Below are positions 1 through 12,400 of a stretch of 64,000 bases of DNA, in pieces; position 1 is the stretch's first letter; each line of letters starts with the position of its first letter. The DNA is from Cercis canadensis (lineage: Eukaryota > Streptophyta > Magnoliopsida > Fabales > Fabaceae). The position numbers and the translations under genes were made by a program. The stretch covers positions 451,630-515,629 of the forward strand of contig QAOA01005205.1 of assembly GCA_003255065.1 (NCBI GenBank), written 5' to 3'. The notes below the pieces were generated by a model, which was given only the letters and a program-made list of their open reading frames with translations, ran no database searches and was not told the DNA's origin.

Positions 1-139
1 CAAAAGCAAAGCACATTTACAAGCTACTTGCACATAACTTAGCATTCCCAAAACTTTTGAATAATCAGAGTAATTTCCAATTGATCCTATCATATTCCTC
101 TTTCAACTCATCAATAGAGAAGAAAAAAGAACATGTCAG

Positions 140-965
140 AAAGAACCACATACTGCTCTTTGCCACCGGATGTTTTGACCACCTCTCTGTCTCACAGAAC
201 CCTTAGGACAAGGATAGACCTATTGATGATACCAATAGGCTAATGTTAGAGGAGCTAATTGACAAAAGTCAACCAGAAATAAACAAAGCTATAAAAAAAA
301 TTTATCGAGTGATTGACATCAATTAAATCATTTCCTAAAAACAATAATTTCTTCTTCCTATCATGTTAATGAGGTACAGGAGCATTATTTTGGCAAAAAG
401 AAAATCCAAGCAATTGAGTTCTGTTCAGTGCTTATATTGGCTGTAGTAATTTAGTGGTCCAAAATATGTGACTGATATATAATATTTCCAAATGTAGAGT
501 GTACAAATTTCTATCCTACATTTAGATTCTTCCTATGAAACAACTGAACAATATTATTGGCAAAGCAATGGATAAAATTGATCCAGATCCAATTTAGTTA
601 CATAGTAACAACTATCAGTCAATCCATTTTTCCCCAAATTTGACACCTTTTGGAGTTCTTTTGAGTGCCAGTTGTCCAAAAAAAGCAGTAAATAGGATTG
701 GCACAACATTTGGTAGAAGCTAACAGAAGATTCTACGAATGTAAATATAGAGGCCACAAATCTAGGAGCATTTTTGTAATGGAAATGAGAAAGAGTGCTC
801 CTTTTGAAATAAACAGCTGCTAAGTCAAGGGAATATTAGATATTGAATGTGTTGGTAAGTTCATGGGAAGTATCTGCTGCTAACCTCTACAGACAGATCT
901 AGCTCAGTCAATGCCTCTCGAACCCTTCTACAAAAGGGACATGCCTCTGTTGACAGATAATATTT
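140..965 (-). pseudogene. Fragment of a Grx/GST_N-like (thioredoxin-family) gene
   Basis: Two exon-like pieces on the minus strand. The first (about 965 down to 885) encodes ACPFCRRVREALTELDL, the CPFC redox-type motif and first helix of a plant protein with a glutaredoxin/GST N-terminal domain (Arabidopsis At5g03880/At4g10000 type, recalled). It ends at a GT donor at 884-883. The second starts at 219 after an AG acceptor and continues VYPCPKGSVRQ, which is how the family normally goes on. Near 190 the frame breaks: the family's R-E-V/M-V-K-x-S-G-G-K-E stretch reappears two bases out of phase, consistent with loss of an AG from an AGAGAG run. Later exons were not found. The intron is kept, so this is a DNA-level fragment or a decayed gene, not a processed copy. 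The hAT-like insertion lies just upstream at 1044. Confidence 0.6.
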
Positions 966-1043
966 GAAAGATTTAACATAGGACAATTACAGATCCCATG
1001 ACATATTGAACAACAGTAATGCATTCTAGAAGTAGGTAAAAAC

Positions 1044-1721
1044 CTTAGAAGCATCGAGACACGTATTTCCAGCACGTACCCGTTTCGTGGATGTGTGCGA
1101 AACATGTTTCACTGAGCGGAGACATTGAAAATTCATTTTCCTAGGGTTTTTTTTTTTGAACGTTTCTAAACTTGGAGTTTCGTCCAAAGAAACGAGTGCG
1201 AAACGCAAGAGGGAATCCCGGTCAATTGAGTACGACGTCGTTTGGTGGCCTCGTAACTTCTTTAAGTGGAACGGCGCTGTTTGGAGATGACCGGTCCCTG
1301 CCATTAGTGGAACAACCCCGTTTTCGTCCTCTGTGTGATGCCCAAGTAGCCAAAAACAATGCTATATTGAAGTGAGCCCCAATTTTCTTCCCCAACCCGC
1401 ATTCAAAAATGATGAACCAAGATCATTGGTGATAGTGGTGATGGAAATGATGAAATTAATAGTGTTATGATTTGAATTTTGATTGATAATCTATATTTTA
1501 GGTTAATACTTAATACTAGTTAGTTGTTATTTATTTGCTAAGGAGTAAGGATTAATGATTGATATTTTTTAATGCTTGAGAATTTTAATATTGTTCATTC
1601 TATTTAATATATATATATATATACACGTGGCGTTTCCATATCCTATTTTTTGAAAAATTACCGTACCTACGTTTCGTACCCGTATCAGATACAAAACGCG
1701 TCCTGTCCCTGTGCAACATAG
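1044..1721. mobile_element. Non-autonomous hAT-like element, copy 1
   Basis: A 678-bp insertion flanked by an exact 8-bp direct repeat GTAAAAAC (1036-1043 and 1722-1729), the target duplication size of hAT elements. The ends begin CTTAGAAGCA on the left and CTATGTTGCA on the right (reverse complement), a short imperfect terminal inverted repeat. It shares blocks with the element at 12401-12904, notably the segment around 1640-1700 (a TTTTTTGAAAAAT run followed by a TACCCGTATC motif). No transposase is encoded. The short open frames inside (for example 1172-1375) match no family I know. Confidence 0.7.
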
Positions 1722-2003
1722 GTAAAAACTAAAAAATAGCTGGAAGATCCTTATTATGAAGTTTGTGCTAAGAAATTCTTTTTGTCATGGTATAATATTT
1801 CCAGCATCGATGCCGAGATTAGTGCCAAGTAATAGTGATATAGTCAACAAAAACAAACCATCAATTCTAATAAATTTTTGTAACTACTAACTACGTGTTA
1901 GTAAGAAAAAGAAAAGTTGAAGGAGCATACCAAATTCAAAAAGCTGCAACCGCATAGGCTACTAATGTAGCAGAATCAAATAATAGCAGTATATAAAACT
2001 TAC

Positions 2004-2272
2004 CTAGAATGATTCCTTCTGCTCCTCTATAATAAGAACTTGTTAAGGTTCTGAACCTTTCCTGCCCAGCTGCAACAGTTATGTTGCTTCAAGTCAATGT
2101 ACCGCACTGGACAAGTTCACATGCACGAGGAGAATAAAGGCAGGAAATATCCATAGATCTAAATCGGTAGTGTTCTAAAGCACTAGATTTGACTGCAAAT
2201 TGCCAGTGTCTCAAATTGTCAGTTTCAATCTCTTCCCACCTACTGTTAGCAACTTGATCTTAAAATCAATAC
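2004..2272 (-). pseudogene. Rab GTPase (RABC/Rab18-like) fragment
   Basis: Two adjacent exons of a small GTPase on the minus strand. Exon A (2272-2204) encodes IDFKIKLLTVGGKRLKLTI, a stop, then DT: the switch I to switch II strand pair of Rab proteins, with the invariant Trp of the WDTAGQE motif changed to TGA at 2213-2211. Exon B (2069-2004) encodes [20 protein letters not shown], the switch II region. Joining the exons restores D-T-A-G-Q-E across the junction; the intron between them has a GC donor (2203-2202) and an AG acceptor. The P-loop, NKxD and C-terminal exons are absent on both sides, and a MITE sits 26 bp upstream of exon A. The wording is closest to plant RABC (Rab18). It is a broken fragment that cannot make a GTPase. 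Confidence 0.8.
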
Positions 2273-2298
2273 CTATATATAACGCGTAATATAAAAAA

Positions 2299-2847
2299 GG
2301 CTTAATTGTAATTTTGGTCATCTTATTTTAACTACTTGAACGTTTTGGTCATTCTTATTTAAAAATGAACTATTGAGTCCCTTTATATTCATAAAATGTA
2401 TAAGTTTAGTCCATTTATCTTTAAGTCAAAATTCTTAGGTTTATTTCAAGGTGTAAAATTCCATGATTCATAATCTCACTGTTAGATTGAAGAGCTACGT
2501 CTTGTGAATTTTTCTATTAAATTTCAGCTCGATCTAACGGTGAATAAGTCTAAATTTTTGGTTAAATGAAAACTTATGGTTTTGGTATTTTGGGCTGAGT
2601 TTCACCGTTAGATTGAGCTCAAATTTAGTGAGAAGGTTCACAAGATGTAGCCTTTCAATCTGAACGGTGGGATTATGAATCAGAGAACTTTACACCTTGA
2701 AATAAACCTAAGAATTTTGACTTAAAGATAAATGGACTAAACTTGTACATTTTATGAATATAGAATGACTCAATAGTTCATTTTTAAAGAAGGGAGACCA
2801 AAACGTTCAAATGGTTAAAATAGGGAGACCAAAATTGTAATTAAACC
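2299..2847. mobile_element. MULE-like foldback MITE, copy 1
   Basis: A 549-bp element that is almost entirely an imperfect palindrome with arms of about 250 bp. The left end starts GGCTTAATTGTAATTTTGG; the right end read on the other strand starts GGTTTAATTACAATTTTGG. It is flanked by an exact 9-bp direct repeat TATAAAAAA (2290-2298 and 2848-2856), the usual duplication of Mutator-like elements. A second copy lies at 50841-51385. There is no coding capacity. It lies directly upstream of the Rab fragment. Confidence 0.85.
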
Positions 2848-3199
2848 TATAAAAAAATACATTTTTTACTCACAAAGTGAAAAAATAAATAATAACAAAT
2901 ATTCAAATGAGCTCAAAATGATAACTTTCACAAATCTATCAAAAAAAAAAAAAAATTACTTTTGCAAATATTAGAATGAAAATCAATGACAATCATAAAA
3001 GTAGTGAATCCATTAAGAGAAGGTTGTTCAAAATCAACCAAAAACTTATAAGAAAAATTCAAGTGGTAAAAAGAATTGCTGCCCACAATACTTTATGTAA
3101 AAATTGTACCAAATTCATTGTTAATTAATTTTTTACTTATTTTGTTGATTAAGAATATAAAAATTATATCAAATTTGATATATTTTTTTTTTGAAGATT

Positions 3200-3402
3200 T
3201 CTTAGATACTTTTTATATTTACGTAATATGTCATACTACATGAAATTAACCTATATGAGAATGATATGTGTATAAATTAATTATTTTTAAATTTATTTGA
3301 GAAAATAAAATAAAATATATTTATATTTAGTAAAATATAAAAATTATATATATTTGTCACGTTAATGTAGTATGGTATACTCATGTATTACCATAGAATC
3401 CT
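3200..3402. repeat. AT-rich foldback MITE, family C copy 1
   Basis: About 200 bp of AT-rich sequence with inverted ends (an ATGTCATA-type block on the left, a TAGTATGGTATA-type block on the right). It shares the interior string around ATAAATTAATTATT and the TAAAATATAAAAATTAT block with copies at 18290-18490 and, in opposite orientation, 33600-33815. Edges are approximate and no target duplication was assigned. The rest of 2857-3560 is AT-rich spacer in which I see nothing else. Confidence 0.55.
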
Positions 3403-3839
3403 AAATTTTTTTTTTACAAAAATAAAGTCCACGAATTTTAGTATTAACTAATGAAATTATCCCTAAAAAAAGACTAATAAAATTATATTGTTTATAAAAA
3501 AAATAATAAAATTATATTCCAGCGTAAAAAACCAGATATCAATTTCCTAAGCTAAAAATTGTTTTACCCTTTACAAAAGAAACAGACTAGTGCGTCACCT
3601 TGGAGTGGGATTCTTGCAATGGTGGAGCTGGGCATTTTGAGTCTAGAGTAAATCAAAATTTGGGAACTCGATTTCTTGATTTCGTTCCTATTGCTACTCT
3701 TGAAAAAGGCTCTATGGGGATCTGGGTTTTTGAGCTTTTGAAAGCTTGATGATCGGAGAGAAAAATTGGTGCCCTGAGAGAGGAAAGAAAAGATAGAACC
3801 TCCATCTCGGCGAGAACAGAGGAGCTTCGCTGCCACCGT

Positions 3840-4248
3840 AAAGCGTTGAAGCTCAAAGACTTGAGTTCAAGACCACCCAAAGCTCACTGCCGCAGTCAGT
3901 ATCAGAGGCACCTCAAGTACTGTTACCACATCGCTGTGTCCATTCCAGAGCTTCGAACACCATATTTATCGTTTGAGGTACTTTCCATTAGTTGGTTTGA
4001 GTGTGTCCATTCCAGAGCTATCAAAGGTACTTTCATATTGCATACATAGAATGCCAGTGCCTACAAAATGAAATTTGATAGTGATATTTACTTTTTGCTT
4101 GCTAGAATTTCTGATTGGAGTTTGCCATTCTGTATAAGGTGTTACGAGCATTCTTCTTCTCAGGTTGAATTGCTGATTATTGGCTAATGAACAGGGCTTA
4201 AACGTCAATTCTCCAAACATTAGGCTGCTGCTTTGAGTATCGAATTAT
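3840..4248 (+). other. GLE1 5' leader (inferred first exon)
   Basis: Inferred 5' untranslated exon ending with the first two bases of the GLE1 start codon at 4247-4248, followed by the donor GTAAGT. The transcription start is not visible. The leader repeats a TGTGTCCATTCCAGAGCT-type sequence near 3936 and again near 4004, and contains another possible donor (GAG followed by GTACTT near 3977), so a second leader intron is possible. Confidence 0.45.
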
Positions 4249-7200
4249 GTAAGTTTGTTTTCTCTGAACATTCTCATGATGGTATGATGGTATGATGGTA
4301 TGATGTTCTGATTCTCTTGGGCTTTTTTTGAAGTGTTTGAATTAATGTTTCAAAAGAAATGAAATCATTATGTCGCTAATTAGCCTTTGTTTGGGAACAA
4401 ATGGGAGGAGAGACAGAAAATGAAGGGAAAGAATTTAGGAGTTTTTTTTTTAAAAAAATTCATGTCCTGGTGTTTCAAAAGAAATGAAATCATTATGATG
4501 ATATGATATTTTGATAAGGACAGTTGTTTAATTTAGATTTATTGCAATTTCATGTCCTGGTGTTCTTCATATATGGAGAGATTGGTTAGTAGGATTAAGC
4601 CTAAGTAATCTCCTCATTCCTCTCTTGTTCCCAAAGCTTCCTAAACAAGAGGATATCACTTTCTCCCCTAAATTTTATTTTTGTCATATTTGTTTCCCTC
4701 ATTTTCAACAATTCCAAACAAAGAATTAGACCTATTTTTCAATATAGAGATCAAAATCAGATTAAATTAACTTGATGTTCGTTGATGGCAAGTTTTACAT
4801 GTCATTGGGTTTTGAATCCATTAGATCTACATACACCTTATTCTTACAGGGAAGGTTGTTCTGTAGACCCAATGGTCATTACGAACATTTTCTTCTTGAC
4901 ATATAGTTAATTTATTACTTTCATTTGGTAAAGATTGTAGCACGCAGGGTTCATTACCAAACATTTTCTAGGAAGCTAAAATGGGATTTTGTTGTACATT
5001 GTCCTGACTTGGGGTATATATTTTAGGGGATTTGTCAAATTAAGCCTTCGTTGTCCACAAAGAGTTCTTGGCATCTCTGCCGACCCTGAGCCAGATTGGA
5101 GTTTTGATGATCTAGTATCAGAGCTTAAGGCCTTGGAGATGAAGATTGGTGCTTCTTCTACTCGTTCTCTGCATCTTACTAAAACAACATCATGGTACTA
5201 TATTGTCTGCACCTCTTATTTGTGTATGTTTTATGCATAAGAGGAGTATGATCTCTCCACAAGCTGTCAAATAAATAATTTTTGTTGTGCTCAAGATAAT
5301 GTGTTTGTGGTCTGAGATTTTCCATTGTTCCTTTGTTTTAGGGAATTGTCTGGTGGAAATGAAATTGAGAGAGGTAAACCTTTCAAAATTAATGCTCCTG
5401 AGTTTGAGATGGAGGATACAGAGAGTGAGGATGAGGAGGACCAAGCTTTAGTGACTGGCAAACGGTTCAGCTGTGATGAACTTGATTTGAGGTGCGTACT
5501 TCTTGACTCTTAGCACTGTTTGCAAATTTTGAACTAGATGAATTTTTTATATGGGAACATCTTGAATCTATTTCTTTGTAGGAACTATATGGCCTGATAA
5601 AATTTTTCTGATCTAATCTGTTGGTTTAATGTTATTTTCATATTGTTTCTTAGTATGGTAGAATTTTTTTTTCCATTGGATGATGTGACAGTAATATTTG
5701 TACTTCATTTGATGTTTCAGTGACAGTGATAATTCTGACATTGTCTCAGCTATTGAAGTGCAGCCCTGCTTGATGGATGAAGTGGGACAGGTAGAAGGTG
5801 CCCTGTTTGAGTTGACACGTGAACATCAGCTTAGGGTTCAGGTGGGTTATCTTGTTGATATGACACACTTTGTTATATGTTTAGTTACAGACTCAATAAG
5901 TTGTCATTCTTGAAGATAATATAATGTATAGTCAATTAGGAAAAGAAAGTCATGGTTTGTCTCATATCTGTATATTAGACTTATTTGTAATGTGCCGGTG
6001 CTGGATTGACAGGATGAAGTTAGGAATCAAATCTCAGCAATGGAGATAGCTATAATGAATGAAAGCAAGAAGTATACTGCTGCCTTTCATCGGATTGAGA
6101 AGTATAAAGAAGCAAGGCAGGAATTAGATAAAAAGCTTGATACTCAATATCAACGTCGAATGTAAGATTTCATCATCTTCCCCTCATCCCATTCTTTTTA
6201 AGGCAATATGATACTTTACTTTCTCCCTCTTGTCTTTTTTTTTTTTTTTTTTCTCGGAGAGTCACAATGGATAACTAGGAAATATAATCTTATGCACAAG
6301 ACAGGCTAACCTGATATGAGTTTTCACATGCTCACAGTGCTTTATTGGTGTTTTTTAAACATTGTATTGTTTGCATGATACAGTTTTTATTATGCATCAA
6401 TCATGTCTGAAGATCTTTTATCATTATTACTTTTCTTTGGGGAAATTATATGTTTTATAATTCCCATAAAAAAATGTTGGGTAAAGGATATGTGCTTGTT
6501 TTCTAGGATGAAAACCAACATACTGATACATCTGAAAGTAAGGGAGAAACAGAGATAAGGGCTGCACGTTTGAAATTGAATCTTTTAGAAGACCATGCAA
6601 AGTTGTTGAATATGTTGTGAATTTTCATTGTTTGCTAGATGCATAGCTGGTTGTGAATATGGTTTTATATGATGAATTCATTTTTCTCGTTCTAATTGGT
6701 AAAATTTTACCATGCATATTAGGTTTCTAATATTCCACTGCATTCCATTTCTAAAATACGACTTAAGCATTCTTTTGGAAGCTTGATTTATCTGTTGAAT
6801 TTGTTGAAAATGAAGATACTGATCCTTGGCATCTCCTTATTTTTGTAGTGCAGAAGCACTTGATATTCACTTGACTGCTGTTCAACGAGACCGTGAACTC
6901 AGATCACAAATAGAAGAAAGAAAAATAAGAAGTGATGCTGCTCAGGAAGAGGCCAAACGAAAGGAAAAGGCTCTGAAAGAGGAAATGGCTCTGCAAGAGG
7001 AAAAACGACAGCAAGAAAAGGCTAAAGAAGAAGCTGAGGTATCTCAACTTTGCCTTCTAGTTAATTATCTTTTTTGGAAAAATAATCTTTTACCTTTCAT
7101 TTTGAAGTCAATTCTGTAAAATTTGATGAGAGTTAGTTATCAGGTGTGTTGAAATTCACTCTTTCTGCATGTACACTTTGGATTTTATTCTTTTTTGTTT

Positions 7201-10200
7201 CATTACAAAAATATTTTGGAGTGCTAAATTGCCAGAACGAAACTTATTTGTTGTATTGTTTTTGGATTCTGCCTTTTCCCTTTGCTTACTGCTACTTGTC
7301 AGTTGTATCCACACTGATATTCATGTCTACTATGTGTGCCAGAAACTTATTTGTTGCTGCTTGAGTTATTATTTTTCAATTTTGGGGTGTAGATAGCTGA
7401 TAAAGCAAAACGAGAAGCTGAGAGTAGAGCAGTGGAAGCTAAAAGACGAGAAGAAATGGAAGCCGTAGAAAAGAATAAAAATGCACAAAGGGTTACTGCC
7501 AGCGAGATACAACAAGAAGCAGCATGGCATCAAACAGATTCTGCATCCAGCGTAACAAATGCTGAACCCAAAGAATCTGGTATTATTTTTCTTTCATTTT
7601 AAATAAATAATAATATCATTGTTCTCTTTTAGAAAATATTTCTACCAACGTCAGTTTTGTACTTCATATTCTTTTGCTTCATATCTGATATGCAAGAATA
7701 TATATAATTCTTTTGATATGTCTATGCCACTGAAACTCAATTTTATTCTCCCTCGTCTAACTGTTACTTTCTGATGTTGAGCAGTTCCATCTTTCCTACC
7801 ATGTATCATAGCTACTTTATTATTGTTCAAATAGTATCAATTTTTAAAGTTTCAAGGTCTTCATGCATTTGCTGTTTAGTTCACATATGTGCATGTGGGT
7901 GTATTACCTTGCCTGTCTGGATTAAAATTATTGTCATGGTCTGATATTTCAAATGGCCTACACATTGTTAGGTAATGTGTACCGAGCTGCTGCAAGTGCT
8001 TTAAATCTAGAGCATGGAAGGCTACAGAAACTGAAAGAGCTATATGAGAGAAACCTAGCGATAAGGTTGAGTTTAAAAAAGGTATAACTGGATGTAGATA
8101 CTGGAGATGTTAATTAAATTTTAAAGCGCTTAATTCATTATTATTTATGCAATAATTAAATGCTAATCTTTCGTGCTTTGTCCAACACCTATTTTGGAAT
8201 GGAATATTCCTCTTCTATATACTAGAATGTGTTTTCCATGGTTTTTATACGCACTCTTGTGTTAGAAGTGAAAATGTTCCCTTTTCCACCTGTAGTACTC
8301 TTTCACCTCATAAGAATTCTGCTTGTTTCATTATCATGGTAAATAGTAATTATGTATGGAGTTCCCCATATCATACTATTTATTGATATACTGACTTGTT
8401 TCTCTCATGATAACTTATTGTGTCTGAATTTCTGGTTAGGATTATACCCGCAATGAAAATCACATTGCCAGGCTAATAAGGCAAATAAGGGGAGTAAGAG
8501 ACAGTGTCAGGTGTGGTGAATGCTTTCATCTCAGTACTGCATAATGCTGTTTACCAATTTTTTATTACTGCACTTGCTTTTGAGTGGTTCAAGGGACAGA
8601 GCTTTTGGTGTCAATGCTATTTTATGTCTCTTGAGTAATTTTGTTTTACACTTTATGATTTATGGATAAATTTAAGGGCACCTGTTTGATTTAACAATTA
8701 CAAACTGCCATTAAAAGTATTCCCAGATAAGATAACTTTCATTGACATTATACTTTCCAATTTAGTTTTTTGGTAGCATGTTCCTTTGATGTATTTGGTT
8801 GGAGTAGAATGCTCCTAGTTTTAAGGGTTTTTCTTTTTCGGATACAGGACAGGACTAGAGAGCTCTATTGCACTCATGTTGGCTTTCTTAGTCTGTTCTT
8901 TGAGGAGGATATTTCATCCTCCTTTCTTCATGTTCTCCACTTCTACTTTATCTTCTAAAGTTTAGGGAGTGGAGGTGGTAGAGTTTTTCAAGAGATCCCC
9001 CACCAAACAACCACAAAAAAAAAATAAAAAAATAAGACTCCATTTTGGTTAGAATAAACATGATATCAGAACTACATATGAATATCTTTTTCTGCATATT
9101 TTGCAGGTCAAAAGCAAGTGAGCTTATAAAGCTTTTGAATGATCCTCAATGTCCTCAGTCAATCAGCATTGAGATATTTGCTAGGAAGGTAAGTTCATAT
9201 TATTGGCTATTCGTTTGCCATTGTTTCTTTTTTGTTTTATTTGACTAGTGAGTGAACAAAGAGAACAGATGGAAAACTAAATGCTTTTCTCTATAATGGG
9301 TCAACAAGTCACTTGGTTGAAATTGCTGATTCATATAATAGAATATGGAAGTTAGCATTTAAAAGCCCAAACAGCTGTAAACTATGTTTAGCCTATTCAA
9401 AGTCTGTTTGTTTTTAATCTGGATTTTATACAATTAATGCATTTTCTTTATGATATGATGTTTACTATTTGATCAAATAAGAATTCAGTTTCAATAATGG
9501 TTTTGTAATTATTTGCTAGATAATTAGTATTTTTATATGTGGTATAGTTGTTGCTGTTATATTTTTGAAACAGATTTCAAACGAAGCTGTGCAATTTGAA
9601 ATATTTACTGTGGATAAGGTCTTTATCATCATTTATTGTAAGAAAAATGACAGAAACTCAATTATATATTAGAAATTATCAATATGTCGTCCATAAACTA
9701 GTGTACCCTTTTAGGCAATGAGATGTTAGAAATTGGTAACCACTATGGTTGTCTGCCAATTAGTGGAGTTAGATATGAAAACCTCTCTTCTTACCAACCT
9801 TTTCCATCCTATTTTCTGATATATTTAATGGTCATATGCGTTAATGTTATAATACTTTTGTGATATACTTTACAGGTAGTTTCCTATTGTGAAAACCCTG
9901 GTAATGCCGCCTTCGCAAGTGCCTATGTCATTGTTCTTGTTGCCTCTCAGGTAGAACATCTTTAATCTCCGTGGCTTCTGAGGAGGATTTTATAGAAACA
10001 AGCATTCAATGCCTTAAGTGATTGTGAACAAATGTTATGGGGTCAACCCTATGCTACATGCCGACTCCCAATTTTTGAATGGAAAACCTCTATTCTTTTA
10101 TAATGTTGAAAATATTTTTCAAGCAAGGTTTAAATTAGAGAAGTTAACTTTTCTTTTCCCCTCTTATGTTGATTTGTGAGGCAGGTTCCACATGTTATGG

Positions 10201-11777
10201 ATTTTGTGCTTGCTGAGTTCCACAAAGTCTGCATTTACACTGTCCCAAAGCACTTAGTTTATAAGAAGGTAATTTATAAGAAATAAGAATGGGCCAAGTA
10301 TTCTTTTTTTTTTTTCTATCCTTATACTATGGATGTTGTGGCATAAGCGTGTTCACAATAGTTGGAGGAACAGTTTCCTGCAGTGAATTTCTGTATTTTA
10401 CTGTTTTAATTTTTTTTTGAATAGAACTCCCATGTATATTTATTCCTCTATTTCTCTGTTTACCTAAATATGAGTTTTGAGTCTTGTTAGTGAAAAAATG
10501 AAGATTAATTAAAAAATAGTAAAAAGTGGGATGATGCAGGTGGTTAAAAAAAGAAGAAAGTGTGAAGAGAAAATAGGAGTTTAATTATCTGAAAATTTAA
10601 TTTAATTTATTTTTTTATTACATTGATTACCCTTTTTTTTTTTTTATTAACTTATTAACGACCATTGAAATACATAGGAGTGTTTTTGAAATTTTTGAGA
10701 CCAAACTGAAGATGGAAAACTACAAGAAAGTTTTCTTAGCAGATAGATTGAAAGTTACATGTAGGGGTTGGGCACCATGGCACCCCTAGCTTTCCCCTCC
10801 AAAATAAATTTATGACATTATGTGTAGAGACAATCAATGGCCACATGAAGCGGAATGTAGCAATGTCAGATGATAAATTTATATTTCAAACTTTGTTTTC
10901 CTTTTCGTTTGATTCTTATGTGTTCTATTTTATCAGTTTAAACTGAAACCATATAGTATTTCAGTTATGCCTGAAGGATAATCACGTATTCTGATGATAT
11001 GCATGAATATTTGTTCCGCAAATCTAGTTTTCTTTGCATGGAGTACTTTGCTGCTGCTTATGGCTTCTAAAATTTTCCCTCCCTTCTTCAGTCTGCCTTT
11101 GAATCAAAGGAGGCTTACTTCAGAAGAATTGGTTACCGGGAAGATGATGGGAAGATTGAAGATACAGAAGTTTATTTGAATCGATTAGAATCTTACATGA
11201 AGCTGTATGGTGCACTAGTTCAGGTTTGTAACTTGATACTCTAAAGAAGTTCTGAAATGTTTTCAAGGGCCATTTAGATTGAAGCATGCACAATTTTACC
11301 ACCTATGTTGCAGATCAGTTTCATTTGGCTGCGCAGCTAATACTTTACTTTTTTTTTAATAGACTGAAATTCAAGGTGTTCAAAACTTACATGGCTTGCA
11401 AGAAGGTTGGGCATGGCTTGCAAGGTTCTTGAATGCTCTCCCACCCAATATATATACTGCTGTTTCTCTCAATGCATTTTTGCAAGTAAGTAAAGTAATA
11501 TGTTGATGTAATTTGATAAATGGGGTTCTTGAGTTTAAGAAATTCTGTTTATCAGATGGCAGGATTTGCTCTCTTGAGAAGATATAAATCTCAGTTCAGG
11601 AAGCTGCTGAACCTCGTCTCTGACAACTTTTTAGTTGCTCTGAAAGCACGGAAAGAACCAGGCTTGACAAGGATTATTGCGGAGATGCAGTCTTACTTAG
11701 AAGATAAGAAGTTCCTTCAAGAACCCGAAGGAAGGAGCCTGCAGTCTAATTTGTTATCAAGTGTATTGGCGGCTTAG
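4247..11777 (+). CDS. GLE1: mRNA export factor GLE1
   Basis: Plant homologue of GLE1, the nucleoporin-associated factor that with inositol hexakisphosphate activates the DEAD-box ATPase DBP5/LOS4 to release mRNPs on the cytoplasmic side of the nuclear pore. Fifteen coding exons: 4247-4248, 5027-5194, 5342-5491, 5721-5841, 6013-6161, 6849-7038, 7393-7579, 7972-8081, 8440-8510, 9107-9188, 9876-9950, 10185-10268, 11092-11223, 11363-11485, 11556-11777. All phases close, giving 621 residues (Arabidopsis At1g13120 is close to this length). The N-terminus reads MGFVKLSLRCPQRVLGI, followed by an acidic stretch. A long Lys/Glu/Arg-rich coiled coil covers about residues 170-310. The C-terminal GLE1 fold follows from about 330 to the end (motifs AFASAYVIVLVASQ, VPHVMDFVLAEFHKVC and GWAWLARFLNALPPNIYTA). 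The start codon is split by intron 1: AT at 4247-4248, G at 5027. No in-frame lesions. Confidence 0.93.
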
Positions 11778-12400
11778 TTTTAGCAATAAAACCAAGCTAG
11801 TTCTCATCAAGGAACTACAAATTGGAAATAGGGTCATTTTTGCTTGCTGGTAGTCGTGTCATTCAATTTTGAGTAAAAGATTATTGCAAGATTGAAACGG
11901 TGAGTTTCATTTTTTATTCTGAGTTGATGGTGTGGCAAAAGGAAAATCATGGATGGGTGTTAAATAAAATGTAAGGTTGGGATTTTATTAACAGGAGCGC
12001 TCACTGAATCCTGATCTATGGGAATTTACGAGTGCATTCATACTGATATAAGACGAAAACTAAATAAAAGGACTCAGACCCAAACGATTTTTGTACAAGA
12101 TGGTTCCATGAGCGAAGATTTCTACTTTTATTAAGTGTCTTTAAAATTAACAAAGTAATTTTTACTAATAATTGTCTATGTCTAGTTTCTAATCATTATA
12201 ACATAAAACTTGGTAAAATGAATTTCATTTTTCATTTTTGTTTTTTATCACAAATGGAACACACATTTGAAGAGATACTTCAATTTTTTTTGTAAAAAGA
12301 AGAAGTAAAACTTTTTTCAAATAGGGAAGTGGGTATGAGGAGAGGGGTTCAAGAAAATTCGGCTAAGGGGCAAGGAGGAAAGAAGAAAAGGGGTTGCAAC
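11778..12400. other. GLE1 3' flank
   Basis: Carries the GLE1 3' untranslated region (an AATAAA at about 11786) and AT-rich spacer with a purine-rich stretch at about 12290-12410. I see no gene here. Confidence 0.5.

Noticed and set aside
1172..1375. 67-codon frame within the first hAT-like element
   Set aside because: Lies entirely inside a non-autonomous element and shows no transposase motif.
3564..3880. Minus-strand frames of 75-90 codons upstream of GLE1
   Set aside because: They overlap the GLE1 promoter and leader, match no family, and have no neighbouring exons.
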